Below, piece by piece: positions 8,504-17,392 of a stretch of 64,000 nucleotides of DNA. Source of the stretch: Rummeliibacillus stabekisii (GTDB lineage: Bacteria; Bacillota; Bacilli; Bacillales_A; Planococcaceae); contig NZ_BJVD01000001.1 of the NCBI RefSeq assembly GCF_007988965.1, positions 434,001 to 498,000 on the forward strand, read 5' to 3'. Under the pieces are notes generated by a model. It saw only the letters and a program-made list of their open reading frames with translations, did not search any database and had not been told where the DNA came from. The position numbers and the translations under genes were made by a program. The first letter of the stretch is position 1. Each line of letters begins with the position of its first letter.

Positions 8504-10321
8504 TTACATACGAGAAAGTGATTTCATTAAATCAAAAACTTCTTTTGAAAGCTCCATAGCACCTTTGATATCGTGCATTTTTTCAGCTTCTTTAATTGCC
8601 GAAGTTTTATCATGAATTTGTTGTTTAATTCTAAATTTCTTTAAATGCGCCCGGCAATCTGCAATTTCTTCATCCGCATGATTCGGATCACGCTCGACAA
8701 GAGCCGCTTCCATTATAATCTTTCTAAGCTCTCTGTCATTGATAACTTCAGCGAAACGCTTATAATCCGCTTGTTCATATTCTTCATAAAACCCTATTAA
8801 GTGTATATATATCGCCATATAATCTTCCCGTACAAAAGGATTCTCATCCTCTTCTTGGCGAATTCGATCCACTATATCAATGTTATGGAGCATATGCGAA
8901 AGCAATAAACGCTCTGCTCTATCTGTTGCTGTAATGGGTTTTTGAAGAGTTGGCTGCATTAAAGGCTGTATTTGTTGCTTTTGATGCTGTGAACTTTTAA
9001 CTACCTGAGCTTCTTTTTGCCGCAATTGCATTTCTAAAGTCTCAGAGGATATATTCGTATCCATCGAAATCTGTTTAATATATAATTCTTTTTCAATGGG
9101 CGATATTCCTTCTATTAAAAAGTTCAGTGCCTCATCGACATATTGCAATATGTCGTTTTGGTATTGAAAATTCTTATTGCGCCTTGCATGCATTAACATG
9201 AAGGCAACATAGCTTTGCGGCTCGCTTATTACTTTTTCCTTAAAAGCATCTGGACCAAATTGCTGTATATATTCATCCGGATCTAAACCTGTAGGCAAAA
9301 GGGCGACTTCAACATTGAGTTTTTCAGCATGGAGCATTTCCGCTGCTTTCTTCGCCGCTTCCCAGCCGGCTTTATCACCGTCATAGCAAACAATTATGTG
9401 ATCAGTTAGACGTTTAATCTTTGCCAAATGTTGCGTTGTTAGAGCTGTACCCATAGAGGCCACTCCATTAAAGACTTCCGCTCTTTTGGCTGATAGCACG
9501 TCCATAAAACCTTCAAACAGGACAACTTTGCGTTCTTTCCTTATAATAGGTCTAGCCTGATCTAAGTTATAGAGCACTTGTCCTTTATGAAAAATAGGCG
9601 ATTCAGGGCTATTTAAGTACTTTGCATCCTCACCACCGCTATCTAAAATTCGGCCAGAGAATGCGATAATTTTTCCTTGCTCATCACGAATAGGGAACAT
9701 CACACGGCCTCTGAAACGGTCAAAGTAACCTGATCCGTCCTCACGTTTGATAATTAATCCGCTTTGTTCCATTTCGTCTAAGCTAAAGCCTTTTCTCGCT
9801 AAAAGTTGAGTTAATGAATCCCAATGTGGCAAAGAGAAACCAATGCCATTAGATTCTATCTCCTCTTTTGAAAATCCTCGTTGTTGTAAATAGGAAAGCC
9901 CTTCTTCACCTTCTTCTGTATGAATAAGCAAATGTTGATAATATTCTGCTGCAAAGGCATGAGCCTCTTTCATTCTTTCCTCTTCCGGCGTTGCAGAAGA
10001 TACATGATGATCATGTGAAGAAGATACATCAACATGGATACCTACTTGCTCACCAAGCTTAGCTGTAGCTTCTTGAAAGGTAAGATTTTCAATATCCATT
10101 AAAAATGTTATGGCACTGCCGCCAGCTCCACAGCCGAAGCAATGGAATATTTGCTTATCTGTTGATACGGAAAAAGAAGGTGTCTGTTCTCCATGGAACG
10201 GACATAAACCAAAATAGTTTCGTCCCCGTTTGGTCAACTGGACATAGTCTGATACAACATCGACAATATCTACCTTTGTACGGATCTCTTCAATAATCTC
10301 TTCTGGTATTTTTTGTGCCAT
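8504..10321 (-). CDS. dnaG: DNA primase DnaG
   Basis: A 605-residue primase that makes RNA primers for DNA replication. The N-terminal zinc-binding domain is CPFHGEQTPSF…FHCFGCGAGG (CHC2 type, about residues 40-68). The TOPRIM core holds VVLFEGFMDVLSA and VCYDGDKAGWEAA. The C-terminal part, from about residue 430, is the helical helicase-binding domain. The rpoD gene follows directly, so the two are likely one transcript. In B. subtilis yqxD precedes dnaG; here that position is a 459-base gap without a gene. Confidence 0.97.
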   Translation of the reverse strand: MAQKIPEEIIEEIRTKVDIVDVVSDYVQLTKRGRNYFGLCPFHGEQTPSFSVSTDKQIFHCFGCGAGGSAITFLMDIENLTFQEATAKLGEQVGIHVDVSSSHDHHVSSATPEEERMKEAHAFAAEYYQHLLIHTEEGEEGLSYLQQRGFSKEEIESNGIGFSLPHWDSLTQLLARKGFSLDEMEQSGLIIKREDGSGYFDRFRGRVMFPIRDEQGKIIAFSGRILDSGGEDAKYLNSPESPIFHKGQVLYNLDQARPIIRKERKVVLFEGFMDVLSAKRAEVFNGVASMGTALTTQHLAKIKRLTDHIIVCYDGDKAGWEAAKKAAEMLHAEKLNVEVALLPTGLDPDEYIQQFGPDAFKEKVISEPQSYVAFMLMHARRNKNFQYQNDILQYVDEALNFLIEGISPIEKELYIKQISMDTNISSETLEMQLRQKEAQVVKSSQHQKQQIQPLMQPTLQKPITATDRAERLLLSHMLHNIDIVDRIRQEEDENPFVREDYMAIYIHLIGFYEEYEQADYKRFAEVINDRELRKIIMEAALVERDPNHADEEIADCRAHLKKFRIKQQIHDKTSAIKEAEKMHDIKGAMELSKEVFDLMKSLSRM

Positions 10322-10780
10322 TCCATCACCATCTTTTTTTGTTCAAATAACCAATTCGAGATTATCATTATAAATTCCTTCATTTTTCGACAAAAAAATA
10401 AAATTTTTAACCTTTATTCAAAGGCAATAGTCTTTAAAAGGAAAAGATTAGGAATTTAGGTGTGGAATAAGTGCTCGCAAAAGTTAAATTGTTCATTCAA
10501 CAAGTAGAAGATAATTTCTACCCAATAAATGAGGCATTATTTTATTTACTTTAGTATTGACAAAATCTCATTAATTATTTTTACCACAATTTTTTATTAT
10601 AAAACATTTGTTTCGGAAATTCTACCACAATTTTGATATTTTTATTAAGCAAACAAAAAAACCTTCTGGAATATGAAGGCTTTACACCTCAAATATGGAG
10701 GTTGAGTATATTTGTGGATTCTAAAGCAAGTCAACTTTCTTTTCAATTACCTTTTGAATAGAAAGAAGAATCTCCAACCA
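10322..10780. other. AT-rich intergenic region between ppsR and dnaG
   Basis: No ORF of note. The dnaG promoter must lie here; a TATAAT on the minus strand near 10366-10372 with a poor -35 (TTGTCG, 15-base spacing) is a weak candidate. The 12-mer TACCACAATTTT occurs twice (around 10580 and 10623) as a direct repeat. The ppsR terminator is listed separately at 10655-10683. The yqxD gene expected here from B. subtilis is absent. Confidence 0.4.
10655..10683 (-). terminator. Terminator downstream of ppsR
   Basis: Minus strand: AAGCCTTC, 8-base loop, GAAGGTT followed by a run of T, about 100 bases after the ppsR stop. Confidence 0.65.
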
Positions 10781-11596
10781 TTATTGATTAGAGATTTGGA
10801 TACGGTGCAATATATCATTTGCTGTTTCTTCGACCGCTTTATTGGTGACATCAATTACCTGGCAACCAATTCTGCCCACTACTTTTTTGAAATGGACGAT
10901 TTCTTCATTAATACGTTCGAGACGAGCATAATTGGCATCATCATTTAGCCCTAAAGCAATTAAACGTTCTTTTCGAATATTATTTAACTTATCCGGAGAG
11001 ATAACGAGTCCAAAACATTTTTTTGGATCGACCGAAAAGAGTTCTTCTGGTGGTTCTACTTCCGGAACAAGCGGGACATTTGCCACTTTAAAACGCTTAT
11101 GTGCCAAAAATTGCGAAAGTGGTGTCTTAGACGTGCGCGAGACGCCGACTAAAACGATATCAGCCTTTAGTAAACCTCTAGGATCTCGACCATCATCATA
11201 CTTAACAGCAAATTCAATCGCTTCAATTTTTTTAAAGTAATCGTCATCCAGTTTTCGAACTAAACCCGGTTCTTCAATTGGTTCAATTTGCAACGTATTT
11301 TGTAGCATTTCCATCATGGGACCCATTAAGTCTACCGCAGGAATCCCATTTGCACTGCAGCTCTTATGCAAATAATCGCGCATTACTTCTTTCACCAATG
11401 TATAAACTATCATAGCTCCCTGTTGATCTGCCAGAAGCACAATTTCCTTTAACTGTTCAATACTCTCTACGTGTGGAAAGCGTTGGATTTTAGTATCTTG
11501 CATGCCTGGTCTAAATTGGCTGATAGCCGCTTTCGTAACTAAATCTCCCGTCTCTCCTATAGAATCCGATATAATAAAAACAGATATATTATTCAT
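10781..11596 (-). CDS. Pyruvate,phosphate dikinase regulatory protein (PPSR/DUF299)
   Basis: A 271-residue bifunctional serine/threonine kinase and phosphorylase of the DUF299 family, which switches pyruvate,phosphate dikinase (or PEP synthase) off by ADP-dependent phosphorylation and on by Pi-dependent dephosphorylation. Visible marks are the N-terminal [12 protein letters not shown] and the unusual P-loop [12 protein letters not shown] at about residue 150. It is the YqfL homologue and follows ccpN by 11 bases, as in B. subtilis; there YqfL modulates CcpN activity, so a link to gluconeogenic gene control is likely. No target dikinase gene is in this window. Confidence 0.93.
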   Translation of the reverse strand: MNNISVFIISDSIGETGDLVTKAAISQFRPGMQDTKIQRFPHVESIEQLKEIVLLADQQGAMIVYTLVKEVMRDYLHKSCSANGIPAVDLMGPMMEMLQNTLQIEPIEEPGLVRKLDDDYFKKIEAIEFAVKYDDGRDPRGLLKADIVLVGVSRTSKTPLSQFLAHKRFKVANVPLVPEVEPPEELFSVDPKKCFGLVISPDKLNNIRKERLIALGLNDDANYARLERINEEIVHFKKVVGRIGCQVIDVTNKAVEETANDILHRIQISNQ

Positions 11597-11607
11597 GGTT
11601 TATCACC

Positions 11608-12246
11608 TCACAAATCATGATTTTCTGCGAGCGATAAAAATGCACGCGTTATATTTGTTTTTGTTAAACGACCAACAACTTCCAGGCCATCTGGGTGTTG
11701 CACCACAACGGGTAATGCGTCTATTTGTCTTTCAATTAGCTTGTGGGCCGCCTGTATTAAACCATCTGATTTAAAACAATAGGCTATATTCGGCATCCTT
11801 GTCATAATAATATGTACTGGAATATGGTTTAAATCTTGGCTGCCTATACTTGTGCGAAGCAAATCTTTTCTAGAAAGTACACCTGTCAAATAAGAATTTG
11901 GATCCACGACAAATAACGTGCCCACATCTTCTAAAAACATCTGACAAATAGCATCATAAACAGAAACATTTTCTGAAATCACTACCGGTATAGACTGGAA
12001 ATCTTTCACCTTCATATTAGTCATACTGTCAACTACAGCTTGATTGGATTTTTTGCCAGAATAAAAATACCCTACTCGGGGTCTTGCATCTAAGAAACCA
12101 GCCATTGTCAAAATCGCTAAATCAGGCCTTAAGGTAGCGCGTGTCAATGATAGACGCTCAGCGATATGCTCTCCTGTAATCGGGCCATTTTCTTTGACAA
12201 TTTCTAAGATTTCTTCCTGACGTTTGTTGAGCTCTATTGGACTCAC
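11608..12246 (-). CDS. ccpN: Transcriptional repressor CcpN
   Basis: A 212-residue repressor with an N-terminal winged helix-turn-helix (NKRQEEILEIVKEN, then HIAERLSLTRATLRPDLAIL) and two C-terminal CBS domains (about residues 75-130 and 140-205). CcpN represses gluconeogenic genes (gapB, pckA) in glycolytic conditions in B. subtilis. Start choice: a TTG at 12270 would add 8 residues and has only a weak AGG site; the GTG at 12246 gives MSPIELNKRQ, which aligns with the known CcpN N-terminus and its length, but its GAGG is only 2 bases away. I prefer GTG with moderate certainty. Divergent from the glyRS T-box leader. Confidence 0.88.
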   Translation of the reverse strand: MSPIELNKRQEEILEIVKENGPITGEHIAERLSLTRATLRPDLAILTMAGFLDARPRVGYFYSGKKSNQAVVDSMTNMKVKDFQSIPVVISENVSVYDAICQMFLEDVGTLFVVDPNSYLTGVLSRKDLLRTSIGSQDLNHIPVHIIMTRMPNIAYCFKSDGLIQAAHKLIERQIDALPVVVQHPDGLEVVGRLTKTNITRAFLSLAENHDL

Positions 12247-12302
12247 CGCCTCAAAAAGTGTTATACTCAATACCTAATAATTATATACTACTTTCATTCT
12301 TA

Positions 12303-12331
12303 TTGCTAAGAAAAGAATCACGTGGTACAAT
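12303..12331 (+). promoter_or_regulatory. SigA-type promoter of the glyRS T-box leader
   Basis: -35 TTGCTA, 17-base spacer, -10 TACAAT; transcription would start near 12338, at the beginning of the T-box leader. Confidence 0.7.
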
Positions 12332-12337
12332 TGTCTT

Positions 12338-12545
12338 CATAATAAAGCGATGAACGGTCAATAAGTATGATTTCATCTTGACAAGCGAGTAGAGATGGTG
12401 AAAGTCTACACGAAATCAGAAAAAGGCAGCCGGGAGCTAACTTTTTAAAGTGGATTACTCAGGTAATCAATCGGGGTGGAACCGCGGGTATAGCACTCGT
12501 CCCCGGGTACAAATATGTGCCCGGAGACGGGTGCTTTTTATTATT
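12338..12545 (+). ncRNA. T-box leader (glycyl-tRNA sensing) of glyRS
   Basis: The conserved T-box sequence GGGGTGGAACCGCGGG lies at about 12474-12489. Upstream is a stem-I-like region with GCGATGAACGG at its base and an AGTA on the 5' side of the expected specifier loop; the exact specifier codon was not assigned with confidence. The competing terminator is GCACTCGTCCCCGGG paired with CCCGGAGACGGGTGC (about 12493-12535) followed by T residues, with glyRS only about 20 bases beyond. Uncharged tRNA-Gly should stabilise the antiterminator and permit glyRS transcription. Confidence 0.93.
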
Positions 12546-12562
12546 TTATTGGAGGGTTTAGA

Positions 12563-13945
12563 ATGGCAAAAACAATGGAAAGTATCGTATCTTTAGCGAA
12601 ACATCGCGGCTTTGTCTTCCCAGGATCAGAAATTTACGGTGGTTTAGCGAACACATGGGATTACGGTCCACTAGGCGTTGAGCTAAAAAACAACGTAAAA
12701 AAAGCTTGGTGGCTAAAATTTGTACAAGAATCTGAGTATAACGTAGGATTAGACGCAGCAATCTTAATGAATCCTAAAACTTGGGTTGCTTCTGGCCATG
12801 TTGGTAACTTTAACGATCCAATGGTCGATTGCAAAAAGTGTAAGTCTCGCCATCGAGCAGATAAATTGATTGAAGATGCTGCATTAGCACAAGGTGAAGA
12901 AATTGTTGTAGATGGTATGCCGTTCGACAAAATGGCGGAAGTCATGAAAAAATATGATGTACATTGCCCAGATTGCGGCGCACAAGATTTTACTGAGATT
13001 CGCCAATTTAACCTTATGTTTAAAACATTCCAAGGTGTAACTGAGGACTCTACTAATGAAATCTTCCTTCGTCCAGAAACTGCCCAAGGTATTTTCGTTA
13101 ACTTTAAAAACGTTCAACGTTCTATGAGAAAACGTGTACCATTCGGTATTGCGCAAGTCGGTAAATCATTCCGTAATGAAATTACACCAGGTAACTTTAC
13201 ATTCAGAACACGTGAGTTTGAACAAATGGAACTTGAGTTTTTCTGCAAGCCTGGCACAGAGTTAGAGTGGCATGCTTATTGGAAAGAGTTCTGCAAAAAC
13301 TTCCTATTAAATTTGGCTATGCATGAAGAATCTATGCGTCTTCGTGACCACGATGAAGAAGAACTTTCACACTACTCTAATGCAACAACTGATATTGAGT
13401 TTAAATTCCCATTTGGCTGGGGCGAACTATGGGGTGTAGCATCTCGTACTGACTTCGACTTAAAACGCCATGCAGAACATTCAAGTGAAGATTTCACTTA
13501 TATAGATCCTGCTACAAATGAACGCTTTGTACCTTATTGCATCGAGCCATCACTAGGTGCTGACCGTGTGACACTTGCATTTTTATGTGACGCTTACGAG
13601 GAGGAAGAGTTAGAAGGTGGCGATTCACGTACTGTTCTTCGCTTCCACCCTGCTCTAGCACCTTTTAAAGCAGCCGTATTGCCGCTTTCTAAAAAATTGG
13701 GTGACAAAGCTTCAGATGTATGGGCAGAATTACGCAAGGCATTCCCTGTTGATTATGATGAATCTCAATCAATTGGTAAACGATACCGTCGTCAAGATGA
13801 AATCGGTACTCCATTCTGTATCACGTATGACTTTGATTCAGTGGAAGATGGTCAAGTTACAGTCCGCCATCGTGATTCAATGGAACAAGTTCGTATGCCA
13901 ATCGCCGATGTTCAAGCTTATATCGAAAAACACCTTGTATTCTAA
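12563..13945 (+). CDS. glyQS: Glycyl-tRNA synthetase, single-chain (alpha2) type
   Basis: A 460-residue class II aminoacyl-tRNA synthetase of the eukaryote/archaea-like homodimeric type. N-terminal [17 protein letters not shown], zinc-type cysteine pairs CKKC and CPDC (about residues 91-94 and 136-139), motif 2 region [20 protein letters not shown], motif 3 [12 protein letters not shown], and a C-terminal anticodon-binding domain. B. subtilis instead uses the two-subunit GlyQ/GlyS, so this marks a different lineage. The ATG at 12563 follows GGAGGG; the frame open to 12515 runs through the T-box terminator and is rejected. Confidence 0.95.
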   Translation: MAKTMESIVSLAKHRGFVFPGSEIYGGLANTWDYGPLGVELKNNVKKAWWLKFVQESEYNVGLDAAILMNPKTWVASGHVGNFNDPMVDCKKCKSRHRADKLIEDAALAQGEEIVVDGMPFDKMAEVMKKYDVHCPDCGAQDFTEIRQFNLMFKTFQGVTEDSTNEIFLRPETAQGIFVNFKNVQRSMRKRVPFGIAQVGKSFRNEITPGNFTFRTREFEQMELEFFCKPGTELEWHAYWKEFCKNFLLNLAMHEESMRLRDHDEEELSHYSNATTDIEFKFPFGWGELWGVASRTDFDLKRHAEHSSEDFTYIDPATNERFVPYCIEPSLGADRVTLAFLCDAYEEEELEGGDSRTVLRFHPALAPFKAAVLPLSKKLGDKASDVWAELRKAFPVDYDESQSIGKRYRRQDEIGTPFCITYDFDSVEDGQVTVRHRDSMEQVRMPIADVQAYIEKHLVF

Positions 13946-13946
13946 T

Positions 13947-13980
13947 AAAAAGGAGATGTGCTTATTGCACATCTCTTTTT
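13947..13980. terminator. Bidirectional terminator between glyRS and the enoyl-CoA hydratase gene
   Basis: Stem GGAGATGTGC / GCACATCTCT with a 5-base loop, T run on the plus side and A run on the 5' side, between two convergent genes. Confidence 0.85.
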
Positions 13981-14790
13981 TTATTTATTAAATTGCGGAT
14001 TTCTTTTTTCCGCAACTGCCCTTACACCTTCTTTAAAATCTGGAAGTTCAGTTACAATACCCATTTGCGATGATATATAGTCTAGTGAAGAGCGCAAACT
14101 CATTGTTTGACTTTGATAGACAGCTCTTTTGATCATTTGAACGACTACCTTAGATTTACCTGCCAATTTCATTGCATAGTCGTTCGTAAATTCTTCTAAG
14201 TCAGTATCTTTTACAACATATGTGACAAGCCCTTTTTCCTTTGCATCCTGTGCTGAAAGTATGCGACCCGTCCATAATAAATCCAGCGCTTGATCAACCC
14301 CAACGATTCTAGGTAAATAGTAAGCTCCTCCATCTCCTGGTACTATACCAACGTTGATATAGCTTTCTGAAAGCTTTGTTGATTCTGCTACAATACGAAT
14401 ATCACACATTAATGCCATATCAAGCCCTGCGCCCATTGCAAAGCCATGTATTTGCGCTATCACTGGTTTATCAATCTCTTCCAACATAAGAGGTATGCGT
14501 TGGATTTTTTTCCAAAGTGAATTTTTCCGTGCTAGTGCCGTAGAGGTAATATCCTCCTTGCTCGCAAAGAAGCCCTCTCCCGCCTTCATCGCTTGAATAT
14601 CACCCCCTGCACAAAAACACCGCCCATTGCCTTTAACTATTAGCACATGAATATCCTCAGAATCTCTCACTAATTCTAGAGCTTCAATCCATTTCAGAAT
14701 CATTTCTTCACTAAATGCATTCATACTTTCAGGTCTATTTAAGGTAATTGTTGCAATGTTGCCGTTTTGTTCAAACAATAAATCTGCCAT
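13981..14790 (-). CDS. Enoyl-CoA hydratase/isomerase family protein
   Basis: A 269-residue crotonase-fold protein. The oxyanion-hole segments are CAGGDIQAM (about residues 61-69) and GFAMGAGLDMALMCDI (about 115-130); SYINVGIVPGDGGAYYL carries the general acid/base region, with Gly-Asp-Gly where the second glutamate of classical hydratases often lies, so the reaction (hydratase, isomerase or other) is uncertain. Third gene of a minus-strand trio with two acyl-CoA dehydrogenases, 13 bases downstream of the smaller one; together they look like a small beta-oxidation module for a branched or ring-bearing acyl-CoA. Confidence 0.85.
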   Translation of the reverse strand: MADLLFEQNGNIATITLNRPESMNAFSEEMILKWIEALELVRDSEDIHVLIVKGNGRCFCAGGDIQAMKAGEGFFASKEDITSTALARKNSLWKKIQRIPLMLEEIDKPVIAQIHGFAMGAGLDMALMCDIRIVAESTKLSESYINVGIVPGDGGAYYLPRIVGVDQALDLLWTGRILSAQDAKEKGLVTYVVKDTDLEEFTNDYAMKLAGKSKVVVQMIKRAVYQSQTMSLRSSLDYISSQMGIVTELPDFKEGVRAVAEKRNPQFNK

Positions 14791-14803
14791 CCCACACCTC
14801 TCC

Positions 14804-15847
14804 CTAATATGTCGTTAAAAATTCCCACATGGAATTATTTGATTGTAGTAAATCTCTTGATAGTTTTTGGCTCCATTTAAGATGCCCTCTTCCTTCATCA
14901 CGGTAAGACCATAGTCGGCGGGTATAATGATGCAGGTTGTGTTCATACGTGACGCCGATTGCTCCGTGCACTTGATGAGCGGATGCGGATACTGTCCGAA
15001 TAGCTTCTTCTATACGTATTCTTGTAAGAGGAATTTCATGGCGATGTCGTTTTTCCACTAAAGCCTCCATCATATTATCTACAGCTGAATCAACAATAAC
15101 TGTTTCTCCGGCTAACTGAGCTATATGATGCTGGATGAGCTGAAAGCGGTGGATGTAGCGTCCAAATTGCTGCCGCTGTTTTGTATATTCGATGGTTGAT
15201 TCATAGATTTTTTCTAGTGTGCCTGCAATGACAGCGCATTTTGCTGCTGTTTCTAGTAAAATCATTTCTTCTATCTGTTCATAATCTATTATTCTGCTTT
15301 TTTCCAGGATAGGAATAGCCGTTAACTTTATATAGTCGCGCGGCTCCCCAGCTAAATTGGCACCCTCTTTAACTAGAGCATCCTTTAACGGTACTTTTAC
15401 TAGGTAATTTCCTCCACTGCCTTTAGCGATAGTAACAAGGTTACTAGCATACCTGCCCCATGCTACATGAGGAAACGCTCCACTAACTTCCCCATTTTCG
15501 GATAAGGTACAATTTGGTGTATCAGATAAATTATAAGTAATCATTTCATCGGTTGGCGCAAGATGGAACTTCTCCAGTATATAATTCGAAAAAATATACT
15601 CCATCAGGGGAATGGGCACAGCATATTTGCCACCTATCTTAAGAAGTGAAAATAAATCCTCTAAATCACCACCTGCTCCGCCTGCTTTTTCAGAAATACA
15701 TGCAGCTAGTAATCCATTCTCTTTCAATATTTCCCACACATCATCTGCCCATTGGCCTTCATCTATCAAATCTACGGTTTCTTTTGTAATGTGCTTTTTA
15801 AATATTTTTTCCATCGTCTTTACTAACAGCTCTTTTATCTCGCTCAT
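14804..15847 (-). CDS. Acyl-CoA dehydrogenase family protein, small subunit type
   Basis: A 347-residue acyl-CoA dehydrogenase-fold protein, shorter and more divergent than its neighbour. It has the C-terminal helical domain signatures TKQRQQFGRYIHRFQLIQHH and HQVHGAIGVTYEHNLHHYTRR, but the middle flavin-binding region lacks the usual xTEPxxGSD motif. Its ATG overlaps the stop of the larger dehydrogenase gene (ATGA), so the two are translationally coupled. This pairing of unequal subunits resembles heterotetrameric actinobacterial FadE pairs, so it may be a non-catalytic or shared-site subunit; that is inference. Confidence 0.85.
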   Translation of the reverse strand: MSEIKELLVKTMEKIFKKHITKETVDLIDEGQWADDVWEILKENGLLAACISEKAGGAGGDLEDLFSLLKIGGKYAVPIPLMEYIFSNYILEKFHLAPTDEMITYNLSDTPNCTLSENGEVSGAFPHVAWGRYASNLVTIAKGSGGNYLVKVPLKDALVKEGANLAGEPRDYIKLTAIPILEKSRIIDYEQIEEMILLETAAKCAVIAGTLEKIYESTIEYTKQRQQFGRYIHRFQLIQHHIAQLAGETVIVDSAVDNMMEALVEKRHRHEIPLTRIRIEEAIRTVSASAHQVHGAIGVTYEHNLHHYTRRLWSYRDEGRGHLKWSQKLSRDLLQSNNSMWEFLTTY

Positions 15848-16989
15848 CCATTAATCACATCCTTTGCAATGATGCCGTATAGTATTTCTGTCGTCCCTCC
15901 CCGAATAGTGAAACCTGGCGAATGTAGAATAGACTGAGCCATATACCGATCTAACATTTTTTGAGCATCCATTGTTGGATATGTCTCTGTTAAAAGACGT
16001 ACCATTTCAGGAATGCTTTGCTCGAATTGTGTACCCATTGCTTTGACCAAAGCTGCAGGTACAGCCACCTCACCGCCTTGTTCCAACATTTTCGCAACAC
16101 CGAGGGATAAATTTCGTAGACTCCAAAGCTTCGCGACAAGCTCAGTAAGCCTGTTCATGGCTTCTTTATTTTGCTGTTGCTTAAGAATCGAATATATTTC
16201 TTCAAGGAGCGGGAATGTGCTAAGAATCCGCTCAGGTCCACTTCTTTCATAGGCTAATTCAGCAAGTCCTTGTTTCCACCCTTCTCCGATTGTTCCAACT
16301 ATACGGTTATCTGGAACAAATACATCTTCAAAAAAAACTTCATTGAAGTGATGTTCCCCTGTCAAATATTTTATAGGTTTGACGCTAACACCTTTATCAT
16401 GTAAATCTATAATCATTTGGCTGAGTCCACTATGTTTAGATTCCTTGCTATAAGGAGCAGTTCTCACTAAAGTAATCATAAAATGAGCGTCATGCGCGTT
16501 GCTCGTCCATGTCTTAGCGCCGTTCACCAGCCATCCGCCTTCTACTTTTTTTGCATTTGTGCTAACAGATGCTAGATCAGAGCCGCTGTTCGGCTCACTT
16601 AAACCAATTGCAAAAAAACATTCTGCATTTGTTATTCTAGGCAAGAAATAACTTCGCTGCTCCTCTGTTCCATAGCGCAATAAAAGAGGACCTGTTTGCC
16701 GATCCGCAATCCAATGAGCTGCAACTGGAGCGCCAATCGCTAAAAACTCTTCAGTTAAAATATAGCGGTCAATTGCACTTCTTTCTTGCCCACCGTATTT
16801 TTGGGGCCAGGTCAGCCCAATCCATCCCTGTTCAGCAATTTTTTTAGAGAATTGTGGATTACAGCCGCTTAGCCATGAATCACACGCGGTTTCGAATGTT
16901 CTATTCGCCAATTCCTTTTGTAAAAATGAACGCACTTCTAATCGGAATTTCTCTTGATCCTTCGTAAATTGTGAAGATGGTAATTTCAT
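15844..16989 (-). CDS. Acyl-CoA dehydrogenase, large subunit type
   Basis: A 381-residue FAD-dependent acyl-CoA dehydrogenase. It has the flavin/substrate signature GLSEPNSGSDLASV (about residues 125-140), WLVNGAKTWTSNA, the region LAYERSGPERI where a catalytic glutamate can lie in this family, and the C-terminal RGGTTEILYGIIAKDV. The ATG at 16989 is chosen because AAAGGAG is 10 bases upstream; an ATG nine bases earlier lies too close to that site. First gene of the trio with the smaller dehydrogenase and an enoyl-CoA hydratase. Confidence 0.9.
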   Translation of the reverse strand: MKLPSSQFTKDQEKFRLEVRSFLQKELANRTFETACDSWLSGCNPQFSKKIAEQGWIGLTWPQKYGGQERSAIDRYILTEEFLAIGAPVAAHWIADRQTGPLLLRYGTEEQRSYFLPRITNAECFFAIGLSEPNSGSDLASVSTNAKKVEGGWLVNGAKTWTSNAHDAHFMITLVRTAPYSKESKHSGLSQMIIDLHDKGVSVKPIKYLTGEHHFNEVFFEDVFVPDNRIVGTIGEGWKQGLAELAYERSGPERILSTFPLLEEIYSILKQQQNKEAMNRLTELVAKLWSLRNLSLGVAKMLEQGGEVAVPAALVKAMGTQFEQSIPEMVRLLTETYPTMDAQKMLDRYMAQSILHSPGFTIRGGTTEILYGIIAKDVING

Positions 16990-17300
16990 CTTGATCATGC
17001 TCCTTTGCCGATTTTCACGCCACCTTACATCTATATGCGTATCGTAACAATGGAACACCTATTAACACAAGAAGTTTTTTCTGAATATTTTGTCTAAATG
17101 GTGGGTCTAAAGATAGTTTCTAACTATTCATCTTATGTTTATTCAGGAATGATGATGAAATTCAAGGTAATATTTTTTGAGGCGATGTAAATCCAATTAA
17201 GGTTCAGTTTGTGAATTTTCATATATACAATTTATTTCATAATTTTCAGAGACGAATGAGTTATAAAAACAGTTGTCTTCTCTGTTTAGGAACACAATAC

Positions 17301-17314
17301 ATGACATTTGTCAT
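17301..17314. promoter_or_regulatory. Perfect dyad upstream of the ABC/two-component operon
   Basis: ATGACA-TT-TGTCAT, a 14-bp dyad 79 bases before the ABC ATPase start; a related half, ATGACG, follows 8 bases later (17323). Candidate site for the response regulator encoded at 20171. The rest of the 16990-17392 gap is AT-rich with no ORF or clear promoter boxes recognised. Confidence 0.45.
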
Positions 17315-17392
17315 TTTTCTTCATGACGTAAACGACTAATGATGTTTCCTGCAGCATATTAAAATGAACATATAACAGTTGGGGGTGAAAAG

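Noticed and set aside
12515-12562. N-terminal extension of glycyl-tRNA synthetase
   Set aside because: It translates the T-box terminator stem; the ATG at 12563 has a proper RBS and the conserved N-terminus.
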